NCBI GenBank assembly: GCA_019237175.1
Contig: JAFAHP010000006.1
Coordinates: forward strand, 1-8,356
Length of the DNA stretch: 8,356 nucleotides
Reading direction: 5' to 3'
From: Alphaproteobacteria bacterium
GTDB taxonomy: Bacteria; Pseudomonadota; Alphaproteobacteria; ATCC43930; CGMCC-115725
Below, one piece after another: positions 1 through 6,554 of this stretch (position 1 is its first letter; every line of letters begins with the position of its first letter). Under the pieces are notes generated by a model, which was not told the origin of the DNA, did not search any database, and saw only the letters and a list, made by a program, of their open reading frames with translations. Made by a program: the position numbers and the translations under genes.

Positions 1-815
1 GCTTTTTCCTTCCAGTCCTTGGACCATGGGGTTACCGGGCGCGGCACTGCCTTGCCGTCGACCCGGATTTCATCGACGAGCTCGTTGTAAAAGCACAGAT
101 AGCCCTTGATCTTCGGGCATTCGGGAATCGGATCGGCATAGCTCCACACGATGTCCTCGAATAACCGATCACCGATCTTCACCGAATAATACCGGGCCTG
201 GCCCTTGTACGGGCAGCGCGTGATCTTGTCGCTCGGGATCAACAGATCCATGCGCACATCTTCCGCCGGCAGGTAGTAGCGCGTCGGCAGCCGCGTTTCG
301 AACAGAAAGCGGGCGCGCCGGGTTTCGGCCACGGTTTCACCGCCGAGGATGATCTGCACCGGACGCGAGGACTGGATCACGTCGACCCGCTTGTAGGGGT
401 CGCGGGCGTGGACAAAGATTTCCTCATCTTCTTCGTACCAGTGGTCGACGCGGTCCCAATAGAATGCGACAAAACCGCTGATTTGGGCGACCTCCTCGAA
501 CGGGTCGGGGTAGCCCCACACCGCGTTTTCGGAGGGCCTGTCACCCACTTTGATCGTCCAATAGGACGCGGTGCCCTTGTACGGGCAAAAGGTATGATGG
601 TCGGTCGGCGCCAGCAAATCCATGCGCACATCCGACCGCGGGAAGTAATAGACCGGCAAATGGCGCGTCTCGAACAAGAGATGCGCATTGGTGCTGTCGG
701 CGATGGTTGTACCATTAAAGGTGACGCGCACGCGCCGTGGCGACGGTTCGAAGGTGATCTTGTAGTCGGGGTTGGTCTTGAACCCGGATTCGCGGGTTTG
801 CGGTACCGCTGACAT
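1..815 (-). CDS. Tandem DUF427-domain protein (3' end missing, runs off left edge)
   Basis: Reading from ATG 815-813 there are 271 codons with no stop before the window edge, so the C-terminus is missing. The protein contains two copies of the DUF427 fold, at about residues 20-120 and 145-245. Each copy carries the motif DVRMDLL followed by CPYKG (C77-G81 and C201-G205), then a YW/YY strand and a W-x-Y-x-DP segment. Two copies on one chain is a recurring arrangement in this family. A strong Shine-Dalgarno AGGAGG (829-824) lies 8 nt before the ATG and fixes the start. No signal peptide or membrane segment is visible, so it is probably cytoplasmic. The biochemical role of DUF427 proteins is not established and I assign none. 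The gene lies 132 nt downstream of the MarR gene on the same strand; shared control is possible but not shown. Confidence 0.9.
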   Translation of the reverse strand, partial: MSAVPQTRESGFKTNPDYKITFEPSPRRVRVTFNGTTIADSTNAHLLFETRHLPVYYFPRSDVRMDLLAPTDHHTFCPYKGTASYWTIKVGDRPSENAVWGYPDPFEEVAQISGFVAFYWDRVDHWYEEDEEIFVHARDPYKRVDVIQSSRPVQIILGGETVAETRRARFLFETRLPTRYYLPAEDVRMDLLIPSDKITRCPYKGQARYYSVKIGDRLFEDIVWSYADPIPECPKIKGYLCFYNELVDEIRVDGKAVPRPVTPWSKDWKEK

Positions 816-917
816 GGTCGGGTCCTCCTCTTTCGCTTGGCCTGAATAGCCGGATCGGGTATGGCGGCCGATGGTGGATGCGCCGCTATCCGTCCTCGGC
901 AGCTGTATTTATATAAC

Positions 918-932
918 CGGGCGTCCCGCCCG
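918..932 (-). terminator. GC-rich hairpin after the MarR gene
   Basis: A perfect inverted repeat CGGGCG-TCC-CGCCCG lies 15 nt past the MarR stop codon. On the minus strand the hairpin is followed by an AT-rich stretch (TTATATAAATA), not a clean T tract, so it is at best a weak intrinsic terminator. The same AT-rich stretch contains TATAAA (913-908) that could serve as a -10 for the DUF427 gene, but no convincing -35 stands in front of it. Confidence 0.35.
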
Positions 933-947
933 ATAAAAGCTGCGCCG

Positions 948-1436
948 TCAGCGACCGCGCCCGGCGGCGGCTGTTGCGCCCGAATTTTCGGTTTCGGCCC
1001 GTTCGATCAGGTTCGCCCGCATCGCGATCATCATATCGAGCAGCCGGTTGCGGTCGGGTTCGGGGATGCCGGCGAGAGCGTCCTCGCGCACTTCGGCCGC
1101 CAAGGCGAAAATCTGGTCGAGCAGCGGATAGGCCGCCTCTGTCAGGTAGAGCAGATGGGCGCGGCGGTCTTTCGGATCCGGTCGGCGTACGATCAGCCCC
1201 GCTGCCTGCAACCGGTCGAGAAGCCGGGCGAGCGTGATCGGCTCCAACTCGAGGATCTGCGCCAAACTTACTTGGTTGACGCCTTCCTGGCGCGCGAGAT
1301 TGGCCAGCACCGCAGCCTGCGCCCGCGTGAGGCCAAGCGCCGCGGCGCGCGCCATCTGCTCGAACCGTTTGCGTAGCAGGCGCGCGACGTCGTTCAGCAC
1401 AAAACCCAAAGTGCGGCTCGGTATCTCATCGATCAT
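948..1436 (-). CDS. MarR-family transcriptional regulator
   Basis: A 162-residue protein of typical MarR length. It has an N-terminal dimerisation helix (about residues 8-35) and a winged helix-turn-helix at about 36-105. The recognition region is around EPITLARLLDRL (65-76), and the wing carries the characteristic DPKDRR (87-92), followed by LTEAA (98-102) and a C-terminal dimerisation helix. MarR proteins usually repress a nearby promoter and release it on binding a small, often aromatic, ligand. The start was set at ATG 1436, not the in-frame TTG at 1442, because GGAGGG (1450-1445) lies 8 nt before the ATG but only 2 nt before the TTG. The gene is divergent from the molybdenum hydroxylase operon, which suggests it controls that operon and itself; this is inference from layout. 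The C-terminal tail (150-162) is low-complexity Ala/Gly/Arg. Confidence 0.93.
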   Translation of the reverse strand: MIDEIPSRTLGFVLNDVARLLRKRFEQMARAAALGLTRAQAAVLANLARQEGVNQVSLAQILELEPITLARLLDRLQAAGLIVRRPDPKDRRAHLLYLTEAAYPLLDQIFALAAEVREDALAGIPEPDRNRLLDMMIAMRANLIERAETENSGATAAAGRGR

Positions 1437-1444
1437 CGGCAATG

Positions 1445-1450
1445 CCCTCC
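1445..1450 (-). promoter_or_regulatory. Ribosome binding site that decides the MarR start
   Basis: GGAGGG on the minus strand. It has an 8-nt spacing to ATG 1436, which is normal, and a 2-nt spacing to the upstream TTG 1442, which is too short. It therefore favours the ATG. Confidence 0.6.
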
Positions 1451-1514
1451 GACCGCCGCCACGAACAGATCTTATGCCATGTCCGGAGGCTCTGGCGATG
1501 CCGGAGGTTGGCGA

Positions 1515-1533
1515 TTGACACTGCCGGCGGCAG
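1515..1533 (+). promoter_or_regulatory. Candidate -35 box and palindromic operator of the molybdenum hydroxylase operon
   Basis: TTGACA at 1515-1520 matches the sigma-70 -35 consensus exactly. It is followed directly by the perfect 13-bp palindrome CTGCCG-G-CGGCAG (1521-1533), which would lie in the promoter spacer. No good -10 follows at 16-18 nt (TGCAGT at 17 nt is poor), as might be expected of an activated or atypical promoter. A direct repeat CCGGAGG occurs just upstream at 1483-1489 and 1501-1507. An operator for the divergent MarR protein is plausible. All of this is inferred from sequence pattern, and GC-rich DNA yields short palindromes by chance. Confidence 0.35.
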
Positions 1534-1611
1534 GTGGTGCAGTTCGCAGCCTTCTCCGCGGCTATTGCGGCTGTCCGGGGAAGAAGTTTCTCTGCGTGCC
1601 GGCCCTGGTCA

Positions 1612-2445
1612 ATGAAAGCTCCGGCCTTCGATTATGTCCGCCCGCAAAGCCTTGGCGAGGCCATGGCGCTGTTGGCCAAGAGCTCCGGCGAGGCACGGCT
1701 GCTCGCCGGCGGTCAATCGCTGCTGGCACTGATGAACCTCCGGATCGCAGCCCCGGCGCTGCTGATCGACATCGCCCGGTTGCCGGAATTGGCGGCCGCG
1801 GTGGACGGCGTCGACCGCGTGATCCTTGGCGCCGGCATCACGCATGCGATGATCGAGGACACGCGGGTTCCCGACCCGTCGCGCGGGTTGATGCCGCGCG
1901 CCGCCGCGAGCCTCGCCTATCGTGCGATCCGCAACCGCGGCACGATCGGCGGCAGCCTGGCGCTTGCCGACCCCGCGGCGGAATGGCCGGCGGTGTTTGC
2001 CGCACTCGATGGCGAGATCACGGTAGCTAGCCCGCGCGGGCGGCGCTCGCTCAACTGCGCCGGCTTTTCGACCGGGATCTACGAAACCCAACTCGCTGAG
2101 GATGAGATCCTCGAGAATGTCCGGATTCCGAAATTGTCGCCCGGTGCCCGCTGGGGCTACGTAAAGCTCGCCCGCAAATCGGGCGAATTTGCCAATGCGC
2201 TCGCGGTTGCCGTTGCCGACCCGGCCCGCCGGTTTTGTCGCATCGTTCTTGGCGCCGCAAACGGTCCGCCGATCGTGCTGGCCGCGGCCTCGCAAGTGCT
2301 GGCCGAAGGGCGTAGCGATCCCGATAGGTTGCGGGGTGCGGTGGCCGCCGACCTCGACCGTGCCGCCGATCGCCATTTCGATGACTTCCAGCGCCATCTC
2401 AACATCGTCGCGGCAGCCCGCGCGCTGCAACAGGTGACGGCATGA
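1612..2445 (+). CDS. FAD-binding subunit of a molybdenum hydroxylase (xanthine dehydrogenase family, CoxM-like)
   Basis: This 277-residue protein is the medium, FAD-carrying subunit that passes electrons from the [2Fe-2S] clusters to an acceptor. It opens with the family-typical KAPAFDYVRP. The two flavin-binding motifs are AGGQS (32-36) and RNRGTIGGS (107-115), inside a PCMH-type FAD domain (about 1-170). The CO dehydrogenase flavoprotein C-terminal domain follows (about 175-277), including KLARKSGEFANALAVAVAD (185-203). Length is normal for the subunit. The open frame extends upstream to GTG 1534, but homology to the family starts at ATG 1612, so that start was chosen even though no clear Shine-Dalgarno precedes it. 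Its stop overlaps the next start as ATGA (2442-2445), which implies translational coupling. It is the first gene of the operon and is divergent from the MarR gene. Confidence 0.93.
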   Translation: MKAPAFDYVRPQSLGEAMALLAKSSGEARLLAGGQSLLALMNLRIAAPALLIDIARLPELAAAVDGVDRVILGAGITHAMIEDTRVPDPSRGLMPRAAASLAYRAIRNRGTIGGSLALADPAAEWPAVFAALDGEITVASPRGRRSLNCAGFSTGIYETQLAEDEILENVRIPKLSPGARWGYVKLARKSGEFANALAVAVADPARRFCRIVLGAANGPPIVLAAASQVLAEGRSDPDRLRGAVAADLDRAADRHFDDFQRHLNIVAAARALQQVTA

Positions 2446-2927
2446 CCGCGATCCGCCTCACCATCAACGGCACCCAGATCGCCGACGATGTGCCGGCGCG
2501 GCTGTCGCTCGCCGATTATCTGCGTGAGCCGCGCAATTTGACCGGCACGCATCTCGGCTGCGAGCACGGCGTGTGCGGTGCGTGCACAATCCTTGTCGAC
2601 GGCGAGCCGGTGCGCAGCTGCCTGACCTTGGCGGTCGCCTGCGACGGGTGTCAGGTGCGCACCATCGAGGGGTTTGGGAGTGACCCGGTAATGACGGCGT
2701 TGCGGGAGGCGTTCCATCGCCGCCACGGTTTGCAATGCGGGTTTTGCACGCCGGCAATGCTGATTACGGCGCACGATCTGATCCGCCGCGGTCGTGCCGC
2801 CTCCGAAACCGAGATCCGTCTCGGCCTGGCGGGCAACATCTGCCGTTGTACGGGCTACACCAACATCGTCGCCGCGATCGCCGAAGCTGCGGTGGCAGCA
2901 GCGAAAGGACCACCCGATGCCGAATGA
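2442..2927 (+). CDS. [2Fe-2S] iron-sulfur subunit of a molybdenum hydroxylase (CoxS-like)
   Basis: A 161-residue protein with both iron-sulfur domains of the family. The N-terminal plant-ferredoxin-like domain has cluster ligands C40, C45, C48 and C60 (spacing C-x4-C-x2-C-x11-C). The C-terminal four-helix domain has ligands C99, C102, C134 and C136, in the motifs QCGFCTPAM and NICRCTGY. In solved family members the Gln just before the first of these Cys contacts the molybdopterin cofactor; here it is Q98. All eight ligands are present, so the electron path from molybdenum to FAD looks intact. Length is typical for the subunit. The start overlaps the FAD subunit stop by 4 nt, and the end overlaps the molybdopterin subunit by 11 nt. 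It is cytoplasmic by inference, since there is no Tat or Sec signal. Confidence 0.96.
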   Translation: MTAIRLTINGTQIADDVPARLSLADYLREPRNLTGTHLGCEHGVCGACTILVDGEPVRSCLTLAVACDGCQVRTIEGFGSDPVMTALREAFHRRHGLQCGFCTPAMLITAHDLIRRGRAASETEIRLGLAGNICRCTGYTNIVAAIAEAAVAAAKGPPDAE

Positions 2928-5274
2928 GGCCTGGGGGATCGGCGCCTCGCTGTTACGCCGCGAGGACGAGCGGCATCTCCACGGTCGCGGCGAGTTCGTG
3001 CCCGACATCAAATTGCCGGGTACGAGAGAGGTGGCATTTGTCCGCAGCCCGCATGCTCACGCGCGGATCCGCGGCATTAACGTGCCCTCGGACGCGGCGC
3101 GCCGGGTGTTCACCGCTGCCGACTTGCCGCGGATCAAACCGATCCGGGTGGAGACCCAGGCGCCGGGAACAAAGGCGCCTTTGTGGCCGCCGCTTGCCAC
3201 CGACAAGGTCCGCTATGTCGGGGACGCGATCGCCGCTTGCTTGGCACCCACCCGCGCCGAGGCCGAGGATCTGGCCGCATTAGTCAGCGTCGATTACGAG
3301 GTGCTCGACGCGGTCGTCGCGGCCCCGCGCGACATGCGCGGCAGCCGCCACCCGGTGCACGACGGCTGGGGCGACAACCTTTTTAGCGAGCGCGTCTTCG
3401 AGAGCGGCGACATCGACGCGGCGGCGGGCGCCGCCGACATTACGATCCAGCGCGAATACCGCATGAACCGGCAGTCGGGCGCACCGCTCGAAGGCCGCGC
3501 GGTGCTCGCCTACCGGGACTGGCGGCTCGACGAGATCGTGGTCTACGCCTCGACCCAGACGCCGCACACCTTGCGGGTAGCGCTCGGCGAATTTCTCGGG
3601 CTTGACCTGCGCCGGCTGCGCGTCGTCGCCCCCGATGTCGGCGGCGGTTTTGGCCCCAAGGCGCGGCTCTATCCGGAAGAGATCGTACTTGCAGCACTGG
3701 CGCTCGAACTCGACCATCCCATTCGCTGGGTCGAGGACCGCACCGAGCATTTGCTGACCGCAGCGCATACCCGCGACCACCATTACAAAATCACCGCCTA
3801 TGCCGACCGAGAGGGGCGCATTCTCGGTCTCGATGCCGAAATCATCGTCGACGCCGGCGCTTATGGGCTGTGGCCGCAGGGGCCGTATCAGGAAGCGGCG
3901 ATGGCAGCCCGCAACCTGCCGGGACCGTATGCGATCACCAATTATCGCTGTCGCGCCTCCACTGTCGCGACCAACAAGGCGCCGCTCGGCCCCTATCGCG
4001 GGGTCGGCCGGCCGGGAGCATGCTTTGCGATCGAGCGCACGATTGACGAGGTGGCGCGGGCTCTCGGTCGCGACCCGGTCGACGTGCGTGAATTGAACAT
4101 GGTTCGGCCGGAGCAGATGCCGTTCACGACGGTCGGCGGCATGCGCTTTGACAACGGCGATTATCCGCAAAGCGTGCGGCTGTGCGCGCAATTGCTCGAT
4201 TTGCCCGAACTGCGCACCCGCCAACGGCAGGGCGAGTCGGATGGAAGGCTGATCGGCACCGGTTTTGCCTCGTTTGCCGAGCAGACGGCACATGGTGCCG
4301 CCGAGTTTGTCGCCCGCGGTGCTGCGATCGTGCCCGGGTTCGAGAGCTGTACTGCGCGCATCTTGCCCGACGGCAGCCTGGTGCTGATGGTCGGCATCCA
4401 GTCGCATGGCCAAGGGCTTGAAACGGCGCTGGCGCAGATTGCCCATCATGAGCTCGGCATCGACCCGGTGCGGATCGCGGTGCGCCACGGCGACACCGAA
4501 TCGACCGCCTTTGGCTTTGGCACCTTCGCCTCGCGCAGCATGGTGATGTCGGGGGGTGCGGTCGCGCGTGCGAGCCGCCTGTTACGCGACAAGCTCTGCC
4601 AAATCGGCGCGCATTTGTTGCAGTGCGAGGTGACCGCGGTGCGCTGCGCCGACGGCGTTGTCCAAGGCCCGCAAGGCTCGGTGACGATCGCCGAGATCGC
4701 CAAAATTGCGCATTTGCGAATGGATGGGCTGCCACCCGGAGTCGACCCGCTGCTCGACGCAACCGCAACCTATGAGCCCGGCATCGGCACCGGCGTGTTC
4801 TCCTATGCGACGCACGGGGCCGTTGTCGCCGTCGACGCGGAGACCGGGTCGGTCGAACTCCTTGATTATGCCGTCGCCGAGGATTGCGGGACCATGGTCA
4901 ATCCGATGATCGTCGAGGGCCAAATCCGCGGCGGCGTCGTGCAGGGCATCGGCACCGCCCTTTACGAGGAGATCCCCTACGACGACCACGGCCAGCCATT
5001 GGCGGGGACCTTGGCCGATTATCTGCTGCCGGGCGCCGCTGAACTGCCGGCGATCAAGATCGGGCATCTGCACACGCCGGCGATCGCCACCGAATACGGC
5101 ATGAAGGGGATGGGCGAAGGCGGTGCGGTGGCACCGCCGGCAGCGATCGCCAACGCGGTGCGCGACGCACTTGCCGCGATCGGCGCCGAGGTCAACGAAA
5201 CCCCGATCACGCCCCGCCGCGTGGTGGCCGCGATCAAGAAGGCGCGGGAACGCTCTCCGCAAGTTAGGCCTTGA
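2917..5274 (+). CDS. Molybdopterin-binding large subunit of a xanthine dehydrogenase-family hydroxylase (CoxL-like, not form I CO dehydrogenase)
   Basis: A 785-residue catalytic subunit of normal length. The N-terminal aldehyde oxidase/xanthine dehydrogenase a/b hammerhead domain spans about 18-130 and the molybdopterin-binding domains about 150-760. Visible cofactor motifs are GGGFG (242-246), the active-site loop PYRGVGRP (359-366), GQG (498-500) and GMGEGGAVAP (731-740), whose Glu734 sits where the family's catalytic base lies. Form I CO dehydrogenases carry Cys in the active-site loop (AYxCSFR); this protein has PYRGVGRP, closer to form II and other hydroxylases. The substrate cannot be read from sequence; N-heterocycles, aldehydes and purines are all possible. 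The start at ATG 2917 is preferred because AAAGGA (2904-2909) lies 7 nt upstream and the residues from MPNEAW on fit the family; the longer frame from 2794 overlaps the iron-sulfur gene. A second, broken copy of its 3' end lies at 6555-6657. Confidence 0.95.
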   Translation: MPNEAWGIGASLLRREDERHLHGRGEFVPDIKLPGTREVAFVRSPHAHARIRGINVPSDAARRVFTAADLPRIKPIRVETQAPGTKAPLWPPLATDKVRYVGDAIAACLAPTRAEAEDLAALVSVDYEVLDAVVAAPRDMRGSRHPVHDGWGDNLFSERVFESGDIDAAAGAADITIQREYRMNRQSGAPLEGRAVLAYRDWRLDEIVVYASTQTPHTLRVALGEFLGLDLRRLRVVAPDVGGGFGPKARLYPEEIVLAALALELDHPIRWVEDRTEHLLTAAHTRDHHYKITAYADREGRILGLDAEIIVDAGAYGLWPQGPYQEAAMAARNLPGPYAITNYRCRASTVATNKAPLGPYRGVGRPGACFAIERTIDEVARALGRDPVDVRELNMVRPEQMPFTTVGGMRFDNGDYPQSVRLCAQLLDLPELRTRQRQGESDGRLIGTGFASFAEQTAHGAAEFVARGAAIVPGFESCTARILPDGSLVLMVGIQSHGQGLETALAQIAHHELGIDPVRIAVRHGDTESTAFGFGTFASRSMVMSGGAVARASRLLRDKLCQIGAHLLQCEVTAVRCADGVVQGPQGSVTIAEIAKIAHLRMDGLPPGVDPLLDATATYEPGIGTGVFSYATHGAVVAVDAETGSVELLDYAVAEDCGTMVNPMIVEGQIRGGVVQGIGTALYEEIPYDDHGQPLAGTLADYLLPGAAELPAIKIGHLHTPAIATEYGMKGMGEGGAVAPPAAIANAVRDALAAIGAEVNETPITPRRVVAAIKKARERSPQVRP

Positions 5275-5282
5275 TGCGCAGT

Positions 5283-5305
5283 CGTTCCGAGATATCTCAG
5301 GAACG
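5283..5305. repeat. Inverted repeat between convergent genes, possible bidirectional terminator
   Basis: Arms CGTTCC (5283-5288) and GGAACG (5300-5305) enclose the self-complementary GAGATATCTC, with one bulged A at 5299. It can form a stem of about nine pairs with an ATAT loop. It lies in the 45-nt gap between the large-subunit stop and the stop of the antitoxin fusion gene. No U tract follows on either strand, so it is not a classical intrinsic terminator. It could separate the convergent transcripts or mark the edge of the inserted segment. Confidence 0.45.
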
Positions 5306-5319
5306 CAGAACAAAGTTGA

Positions 5320-6093
5320 CTAAGGTATTCTAGCCGAATAAGCGCAGATTGCGGTATCGCAGCGGCGTATCAACTCCTGCCTCTGCTCACGCGTCAATTG
5401 ATTGTGAACAAGCTCAAACTCATCTCCCTTTCTTACCACGAGTCCGTGTCGTTCGAGGACTTTTCCGACTACCTCCCTAACTTTCTTTACATAATTTTTA
5501 CCGTCGTTGTCGGAGTCATCTTTAGAAATTGATTCCGCAATATCGACAACGGAAGCCCGGTCTTTGGCGATCACGACTTTGAGCATGGCCAGTTGATAAA
5601 CCGCATGCATATATCCGGGCCATCGTGTCTGGATAAAATCGACAATTTTGTCGAAATCTCCTCGGTTGCTATTTTTCACATTCTCCTCATTACGATAATC
5701 AGCGTCGTGAAATTGGTCTTTGTGACCGGGTGGCGAGGAGGGCTGGATCAGAACCTTTGCTGAGACTCCAAGCCGTTCGTGCAAATTTCGGATCATATTG
5801 ATCGACAGACCGCGGCGACGGTTCAGCACTTCAGCGACGCGTGTTCGGGTGCCGAGGATGCTTTCGAGATCCTTCCGGGTAAGCCCCTGCTGCTCCATAC
5901 GGAACTTGATCGCCTCGATCGGATCGGCAGGGTCGATCGGGTGGTGCTTGCTCTCATAGGCATCAATCAGCGTCGCTAATACGTCGAGCCGATCGCCCTC
6001 AGGGGTCCCAGAGCTCGCACCCCACAGCCGCTCGACCTCCACGAGGGCAGCCTCGTAATCCGCTTCGTTTCGGATCGGCTTGATTTCACTCAT
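5320..6093 (-). CDS. higA: HigA-like helix-turn-helix antitoxin with a ~140-residue C-terminal extension
   Basis: A 257-residue protein. Residues 1-118 look like a complete HigA antitoxin of the type paired with YgjN-like HigB: an acidic N-terminal region with DRLDVLATLIDAYE (34-47), then an XRE/Cro helix-turn-helix at about 60-113 (GLTRKDLESILG, NRRRGLSINMIRNLHERL). HigA proteins bind and neutralise HigB and repress their own promoter. A polar linker (about 119-145) leads to an extra domain (about 146-257), helix-rich and with a winged-helix look (VVDIAESI, YVKKVREVVGKVLERHGLVV), ending in LTREQRQELIRRC. I do not recognise this domain. Codons for the extension are AT-rich (5401-5700 about 44% G+C by hand count) against about 62% for 5821-6060. 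The start at ATG 6093 is fixed by GGGAGG (6105-6100), 6 nt upstream, and overlaps higB by 8 nt. The open frame extends further upstream but without family support. Confidence 0.85.
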   Translation of the reverse strand: MSEIKPIRNEADYEAALVEVERLWGASSGTPEGDRLDVLATLIDAYESKHHPIDPADPIEAIKFRMEQQGLTRKDLESILGTRTRVAEVLNRRRGLSINMIRNLHERLGVSAKVLIQPSSPPGHKDQFHDADYRNEENVKNSNRGDFDKIVDFIQTRWPGYMHAVYQLAMLKVVIAKDRASVVDIAESISKDDSDNDGKNYVKKVREVVGKVLERHGLVVRKGDEFELVHNQLTREQRQELIRRCDTAICAYSARIP

Positions 6094-6406
6094 GACCAAC
6101 CTCCCTGACGTCGATCCGATCGTAATCGCGATGCGTTCCGAGCCATTTGATCCACACAATTCCTTTCTCGAAATCGACGGCGACCACCAACCGGTACGCA
6201 TTGCCCCTTATGTTGAAAACGATCCGATTGCTCGCAATTATGCTGGCAGTTCGGTACAGGCGCTTGACATCAGCCGTGCTAGACCATGTTGCTCGTCGCA
6301 CCTCGGCAAACCACGCATCAAGGGCAGCCTTTAACGCGGGCTGGTCGGCATATCCGGCGCGAGACTCGACGAACTCCCGCAGTGTCCGTCGGGCTATGAC
6401 GCGCAT
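6086..6406 (-). CDS. higB: HigB-type toxin (mRNA interferase)
   Basis: A 106-residue protein matching the HigB_toxin family (E. coli YgjN type) along its whole length. It starts with the family-like RVIARRTLREFVESR (2-16), has ADVKRLYRTASI (45-56), the strand block NRIVFNIRGNAYRLVVAVDF (60-79), and the end motif WIKWLGTHRDYDRIDV (85-100). Family members cleave mRNA on the ribosome; H92 with D94 and Y95 in THRDYD lie in the most conserved stretch and are candidate functional residues. Toxin-first order and overlap with the antitoxin start (6086-6093) are hallmarks of higBA. The ATG at 6406 has no Shine-Dalgarno. A possible -10 ends at 6414, so the mRNA may be leaderless. No frameshift or truncation is seen, so the toxin is probably active when not neutralised. 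Confidence 0.93.
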   Translation of the reverse strand: MRVIARRTLREFVESRAGYADQPALKAALDAWFAEVRRATWSSTADVKRLYRTASIIASNRIVFNIRGNAYRLVVAVDFEKGIVWIKWLGTHRDYDRIDVREVGHE

Positions 6407-6413
6407 GGAAGGT

Positions 6414-6442
6414 TAAATACGCTGCACCCATTTTGGGTGCAA
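6414..6442 (-). promoter_or_regulatory. higBA promoter and operator
   Basis: A perfect inverted repeat TGCACCCA-TTT-TGGGTGCA (6423-6441) lies 16 nt upstream of higB. On the minus strand a possible -35 TTGCAC (6442-6437) and -10 TATTTA (6419-6414) are separated by 17 nt, so the palindrome would fill the spacer. Each hexamer matches only 3 of 6 consensus positions. A palindrome overlapping the promoter is where HigA or HigBA complexes autorepress in known systems. The implied transcript start is close to the higB ATG. Confidence 0.65.
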
Positions 6443-6460
6443 TGGCCGATACCTAAATAG

Positions 6461-6554
6461 TCAGCGGCCCACAACAGCGACGATCTCTCCCGCGCCCTCG
6501 CTGCCGGGAATAAAAGGCGGTTCGGGCCGGAATTGCTTCGCCGGGCAGCATCAG
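6461..6554 (-). pseudogene. Relic of a quinone oxidoreductase (MDR superfamily), N-terminal domain fragment
   Basis: Translated on the minus strand from 6525, the DNA reads PEPPFIPGSEGAGEIVAV and then VGR and a TGA stop (6463-6461). PFIPGSEGAG.IVAVG is the signature of the GroES-like N-terminal domain of NADPH:quinone oxidoreductases and related medium-chain dehydrogenases. Just upstream (6554-6540) the bases read LMLPG in a different frame, which fits the preceding part of the same domain after a small deletion. Only about 30 codons survive. There is no start, no Rossmann domain and no C-terminus, so it cannot be functional. The fragment ends near the higBA promoter on one side and abuts the relic of a molybdopterin subunit on the other, so both ends look like rearrangement breakpoints. 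Confidence 0.7.

Noticed and set aside
408..812. Plus-strand open frame of 134 codons in the DUF427 region
   Set aside because: The minus strand carries the clear DUF427 domains with a strong ribosome binding site; the plus frame is its shadow.
1534..1611. N-terminal extension of the FAD subunit from GTG 1534
   Set aside because: The extra 26 residues have no family counterpart and would overlap the likely promoter region; the family start KAPAFDYVRP begins at 1612.
1609..2430. Long open frame antisense to the FAD subunit gene (273 codons)
   Set aside because: It mirrors a well-supported gene, has no family motif, and such frames are common in GC-rich DNA.
3280..4488. 402-codon open frame antisense to the large-subunit gene
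   Set aside because: It is a composition artefact of the GC-rich third-position pattern; no recognisable domain and no ribosome binding site.
2917..5274. Annotation of the operon as aerobic CO dehydrogenase
   Set aside because: The Cys-containing active-site loop of form I CoxL is absent; only a general molybdenum hydroxylase assignment is supported.
6094..6201. 36-residue N-terminal extension of the antitoxin frame from 6201
   Set aside because: It lies wholly inside higB, has no family match, and the ribosome binding site at 6105-6100 points to ATG 6093.
6510..6554. Apparent extension of the molybdopterin-subunit relic upstream (GGCGGT ... SPGSI on the plus strand)
   Set aside because: The plus frame meets a TAA at about 6510, and the same bases give a much better quinone oxidoreductase signature on the minus strand, so the similarity is taken as chance.
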